Shown in pieces: positions 56,479 through 58,863 of a DNA stretch of 58,863 nt. The position numbers and the translations under genes are program-made. Source of the stretch: Deltaproteobacteria bacterium (GTDB taxonomy: Bacteria; Myxococcota_A; UBA9042); NCBI GenBank assembly GCA_020632665.1, contig JACKFC010000027.1, positions 1 to 58,863 of the forward strand. The letters are read 5' to 3'. Numbering within the stretch: the first letter of the stretch is position 1; the number at the start of each line of letters is the position of its first letter. A model generated the notes under the pieces. The model did not search any database, was not told where the DNA came from, and worked only from the letters and a program-made list of their open reading frames with translations.

Positions 56479-57966
56479 TCAGGTGTAGCGGAGCTTCCAG
56501 CCGGCGCGGAGCAGGCGGTCGGCCTCGGTGCCGAGGTCTGCCGCCGTCAGCGGGTGCTCATCGAGCCAGCCAGCGGGTAGACGCACGGTCAGCCGTCGCC
56601 TGCCCGCGTTGGCGCGGATGATCGGCAGCGGTTGCGGGCTGCGGGCGCGGCACAGGCGCACCGCGACGCGCAGCAGGACCGTGAGATCGCGCGCGACGCG
56701 CTTCATCGTCTGCGGCAGCTCGTCGAAGGCGTCGGTCTCGAATTTGCGCCGGTGCGCCCGGACCATCGACGCCAGGGCCCGTTGGTCGGCGCGGGAGAAG
56801 CCGGGCATATCCGAATGCTCGATCAGGTACGCCCCGTGGCGGTGGTGGCTGGAGTAGGCGACCGCCAGGCCGACCTCGTGCAGCTGCGCCGCCCAGGAGA
56901 GCAGGGTGCGCGGCCACGGACCGAGCAGCCCCCAGCTCGGCGCCACCTGGCCGAGCAGGTCGAGCGCGATCTGCTCCACCCGGCGCGCCTGCTCGACGTC
57001 GATGACGAAACGCTCGCGCATCCGGTTGATGGTGCGGTCGCGGATGTCGACGTGGTCGATGCGGCCGAGGATATCCCAGAGCAGGCCCTCGCGGAGCGCT
57101 GCGGGCGCCGGGTCGACGCGGACCAGGCCGAGGCCGTCGAAGAGCGCCGAGAGCAGCGCGACGCCGCCGGCCAGCACGGGGGCGCGGTCTGCTTCGAGGC
57201 CGGGAAGCTGCAGGCGGTCGGCGTGCCCGGCGGCGTAGAGGCTGCGGCGCAGCCGGCGCAGCGCGTCCACGGTGATGCAGCCGTCGGTCCAGCCCGCGGC
57301 CTGCACGATGGCGGCGATGGCCCGGATCGTGCCGGAGCTGCCGAGCGCCTGGGTCCAGCCGTGGGTGCGGAAGGGCCGCGCGATCGGCTCGAGCTTCTGC
57401 TCGGCGCGCAGCCGTGCCTCGCGCATCCGTCCGCGGTCGATGACGCCGTCGACGAAGTAGGTCCGCGTCCAGCTGACGCAGCCCATGCTGAGGCTCTCGG
57501 TGACGAGCGGCTCGAAGCCTTCGCCGAGGACGCATTCGGTCGACGCGCCGCCGATATCGATGACCAGGCGGTTGCCGCCCGGATCGGCGACGGCGTGCGC
57601 GACGCCGAGGTAGACCAAGCGCGCCTCTTCGCGACCGCTGATGATCTCGACCTCGTGGCCGAGCGCCTCCTGCACCCGCTGCTCGAAATTGGCGGGATGC
57701 CGGGCCTTGCGCAGCGTCGCGGTGCCGACGGCGCGGACGTGGCTGGGGTCGGCGTCCTGCAAGCGCTGGCCGAACCGCGCGGCACAGCCCAGCGCCCGCT
57801 CCATGCCCTCGCGGGAGAGTCGGCCCCGTTCGTCGAGCGCGGCGGCGAGTCGGACGGGCTCCCGCAGGCGATCGATCAGCTGCAGTTCGTCGCCCACGCG
57901 CCGTGCGACCACCATGTGGAAGGAGTTCGAGCCGAGGTCGACCGCGGCCAACAGATCTTGTTGCAT
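56479..57966 (-). CDS. ppx: exopolyphosphatase / GppA phosphatase
   Basis: A 495-residue ASKHA-fold phosphatase. Phosphate motifs AAVDLGSNSFHMVV and LVIDIGGASTECVLG and the GSSGTIRAIAAI adenosine-type motif are present. The C-terminal half (about 310-495) is the helical HD-like domain found in longer Ppx proteins (LLSWAAQLHEVGLAVAYSSHHRHGAYLI). It would release phosphate from polyphosphate chains, or pppGpp in some members. It follows two upstream genes on the same strand at 15 bases and converges on ppk1. Confidence 0.93.
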   Translation of the reverse strand: MQQDLLAAVDLGSNSFHMVVARRVGDELQLIDRLREPVRLAAALDERGRLSREGMERALGCAARFGQRLQDADPSHVRAVGTATLRKARHPANFEQRVQEALGHEVEIISGREEARLVYLGVAHAVADPGGNRLVIDIGGASTECVLGEGFEPLVTESLSMGCVSWTRTYFVDGVIDRGRMREARLRAEQKLEPIARPFRTHGWTQALGSSGTIRAIAAIVQAAGWTDGCITVDALRRLRRSLYAAGHADRLQLPGLEADRAPVLAGGVALLSALFDGLGLVRVDPAPAALREGLLWDILGRIDHVDIRDRTINRMRERFVIDVEQARRVEQIALDLLGQVAPSWGLLGPWPRTLLSWAAQLHEVGLAVAYSSHHRHGAYLIEHSDMPGFSRADQRALASMVRAHRRKFETDAFDELPQTMKRVARDLTVLLRVAVRLCRARSPQPLPIIRANAGRRRLTVRLPAGWLDEHPLTAADLGTEADRLLRAGWKLRYT

Positions 57967-57981
57967 CGCTGGTCCCGCCTC

Positions 57982-58605
57982 CTACCGCGTCCAATGGACC
58001 GAGAGGTGGCAGGCGTCCTCGGCGACGGTGCGCGCCGTGACCTCGACCTCCGCTCCCGGCGCGGCGAGCCCTACCGTCGCGCGCAGGGCGAAGGCTTGCA
58101 AGAGCAGCCACGCCGGCTCGACGAAGAGCGCGCTGCCGCGAATCCGCAGATCGGCCTCGCCGGCCTCGGTGCGGACCTCGACGGTGCCGCGGTCGTAAAG
58201 GCTGCGATGCGCCGCCCCGGCGCCGGCCAAGACCTTCTGCGGGCCCAACGCACGCAGTAGCACCCGCCGCGCCTTGCCGAGTGGGGCGGTCGCGTCTTCC
58301 CGCAGGGGCCGTTCCAGCGCAAGCCAATCGCCATCCAGGGCCGTCTCGACCAGCACGGTCGTCAGCGCGGTCGGCAGGCCGATCGGCAAGCGCGTTGCGG
58401 GGTCGGGGTCGGCAGGCAGGGTCGCGAAGGCGGGGATGGCGCGCAGCGCCGCGACGATGGCGGCCCCGTAGCGAGCCCGGACCTGCGGCTCCCAGGCGCG
58501 CAACGCTTCGCCGCCGATGGTCCCTGGCAGCGTGAGCAGTCGTTCGCGGCCATACGGGGTCGCGGCCTGCCGTGCAGCGGCGGCGAGCGCCGGCAGCGTC
58601 TGCAT
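57982..58605 (-). CDS. hypothetical protein, 207 aa
   Basis: A soluble-looking 207-residue protein between ppx and a polyprenyl synthetase, all leftward and 9-15 bases apart. The N-terminal half is helical (AALRAIPAFATLPADPDP); the second half has alternating strands and ends DACHLSVHWTR. The layout resembles small myxobacterial paralog families (such as DUF2378) but I cannot identify it with confidence. Start ATG 58605. Confidence 0.6.
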   Translation of the reverse strand: MQTLPALAAAARQAATPYGRERLLTLPGTIGGEALRAWEPQVRARYGAAIVAALRAIPAFATLPADPDPATRLPIGLPTALTTVLVETALDGDWLALERPLREDATAPLGKARRVLLRALGPQKVLAGAGAAHRSLYDRGTVEVRTEAGEADLRIRGSALFVEPAWLLLQAFALRATVGLAAPGAEVEVTARTVAEDACHLSVHWTR

Positions 58606-58614
58606 CGCTTCGGG

Positions 58615-58863
58615 CTAGTAGTGGCGCTCGAGGACGTACCAACCGAAGGCGCGCAGCATCAGCTTCGGCAGCGAGTCCGCGACCAGGGGATCGAGCCGCT
58701 GCCAGCCTTCCTCGACCAGCGCGTTGGCCTCTTCGACGCAGGCGTCGAGCGCGCCGCAGGCCTCGATCTTCGCGATCATCGCCTCGATCCGCCCAGGCTC
58801 TTGCGGGTGGCTGATCAGCTCGTCGACCAGCCAGCGCCGTTCGTCCTGCGGCAGCCGGCCCAG
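58615..58863 (-). CDS. polyprenyl synthetase, C-terminal end (5' end outside window)
   Basis: Only the last 82 codons and the TAG stop are in the window. The helical end (IEAMIAKIEACGALDACVEEANALVEEG..., LRAFGWYVLERHY) matches the C-terminus of trans-polyprenyl diphosphate synthases. These condense isopentenyl diphosphate onto allylic diphosphates. The catalytic Asp-rich motifs would be upstream of the window, so chain length cannot be inferred. It is the first visible gene of the run that ends with ppx. Confidence 0.7.
   Translation of the reverse strand: MGRLPQDERRWLVDELISHPQEPGRIEAMIAKIEACGALDACVEEANALVEEGWQRLDPLVADSLPKLMLRAFGWYVLERHY

Overview
The window is GC-rich (about 70%), densely coding DNA with GTG and TTG starts, frequent ATGA/GTGA start-stop overlaps and strong Shine-Dalgarno sites. 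The abundance of lipoproteins with eukaryote-like or repeat-rich extracellular modules (MopE-type Cys-rich repeats, lamin-tail, thrombospondin-3, somatomedin-B-like and Kazal-like domains), together with a fused IcmF mutase and a caspase-fold protease next to an ECF sigma factor, suggests a myxobacterium-like member of the Myxococcota. This lineage call is an inference. I see no tRNA, rRNA, CRISPR array, insertion sequence or prophage.

Layout. 1-4.4 kb: leftward surface/exported proteins (Cys-rich lipoprotein, DUF2807 lipoprotein, P-domain protein). 4.6-7.2 kb: a GT-C membrane protein and a TrkA-type K+ channel. 7.2-10.6 kb: a tightly overlapping leftward operon of ECF sigma factor, membrane anti-sigma-like protein and caspase-like protease. 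10.7-15.5 kb: three rightward surface lipoproteins, the last behind a cobalamin riboswitch. 15.7-20.9 kb: leftward RRM protein, lipoprotein, TonB-dependent receptor and radical-SAM enzyme. 21-24.3 kb: tyrosine catabolism (hmgA-hpd) divergent from a LysR regulator. 24.4-31.7 kb: carbamoyltransferase and GT-C proteins, then a convergent leftward M81 peptidase / beta-propeller-like / GT-C operon. 31.8-38.1 kb: a band-7 (SPFH) operon divergent from icmF. 38.1-44.2 kb: small envelope proteins, an esterase and outer-membrane-type proteins. 44.3-48.4 kb: UvrD-like helicase and formate-THF ligase. 48.5-54.2 kb: two divergent large surface lipoproteins. 54.3-58.9 kb: ppk1 convergent with ppx, a hypothetical gene and the end of a polyprenyl synthetase.

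Most interesting signals. (1) A bipartite element GGGTGACAC-N13-CGGTGTT occurs with identical spacing upstream of the ECF sigma operon and of the distant DUF2807 lipoprotein gene. It looks like the sigma factor's own promoter, linking sigma, anti-sigma, caspase and surface lipoprotein into one regulon. (2) A cobalamin riboswitch precedes a lipoprotein made of three copies of a roughly 100-residue Cys-containing repeat rather than a known B12 gene, and a B12-dependent IcmF lies 20 kb away. (3) A DCGSGCDVLTPG cassette recurs, also at DNA level, in two unrelated surface lipoproteins.

No gene-free stretch exceeds about 300 bases. The longest is the riboswitch leader (14110-14393). Long open frames antisense to fhs, the large lipoproteins and icmF are treated as high-GC shadows.
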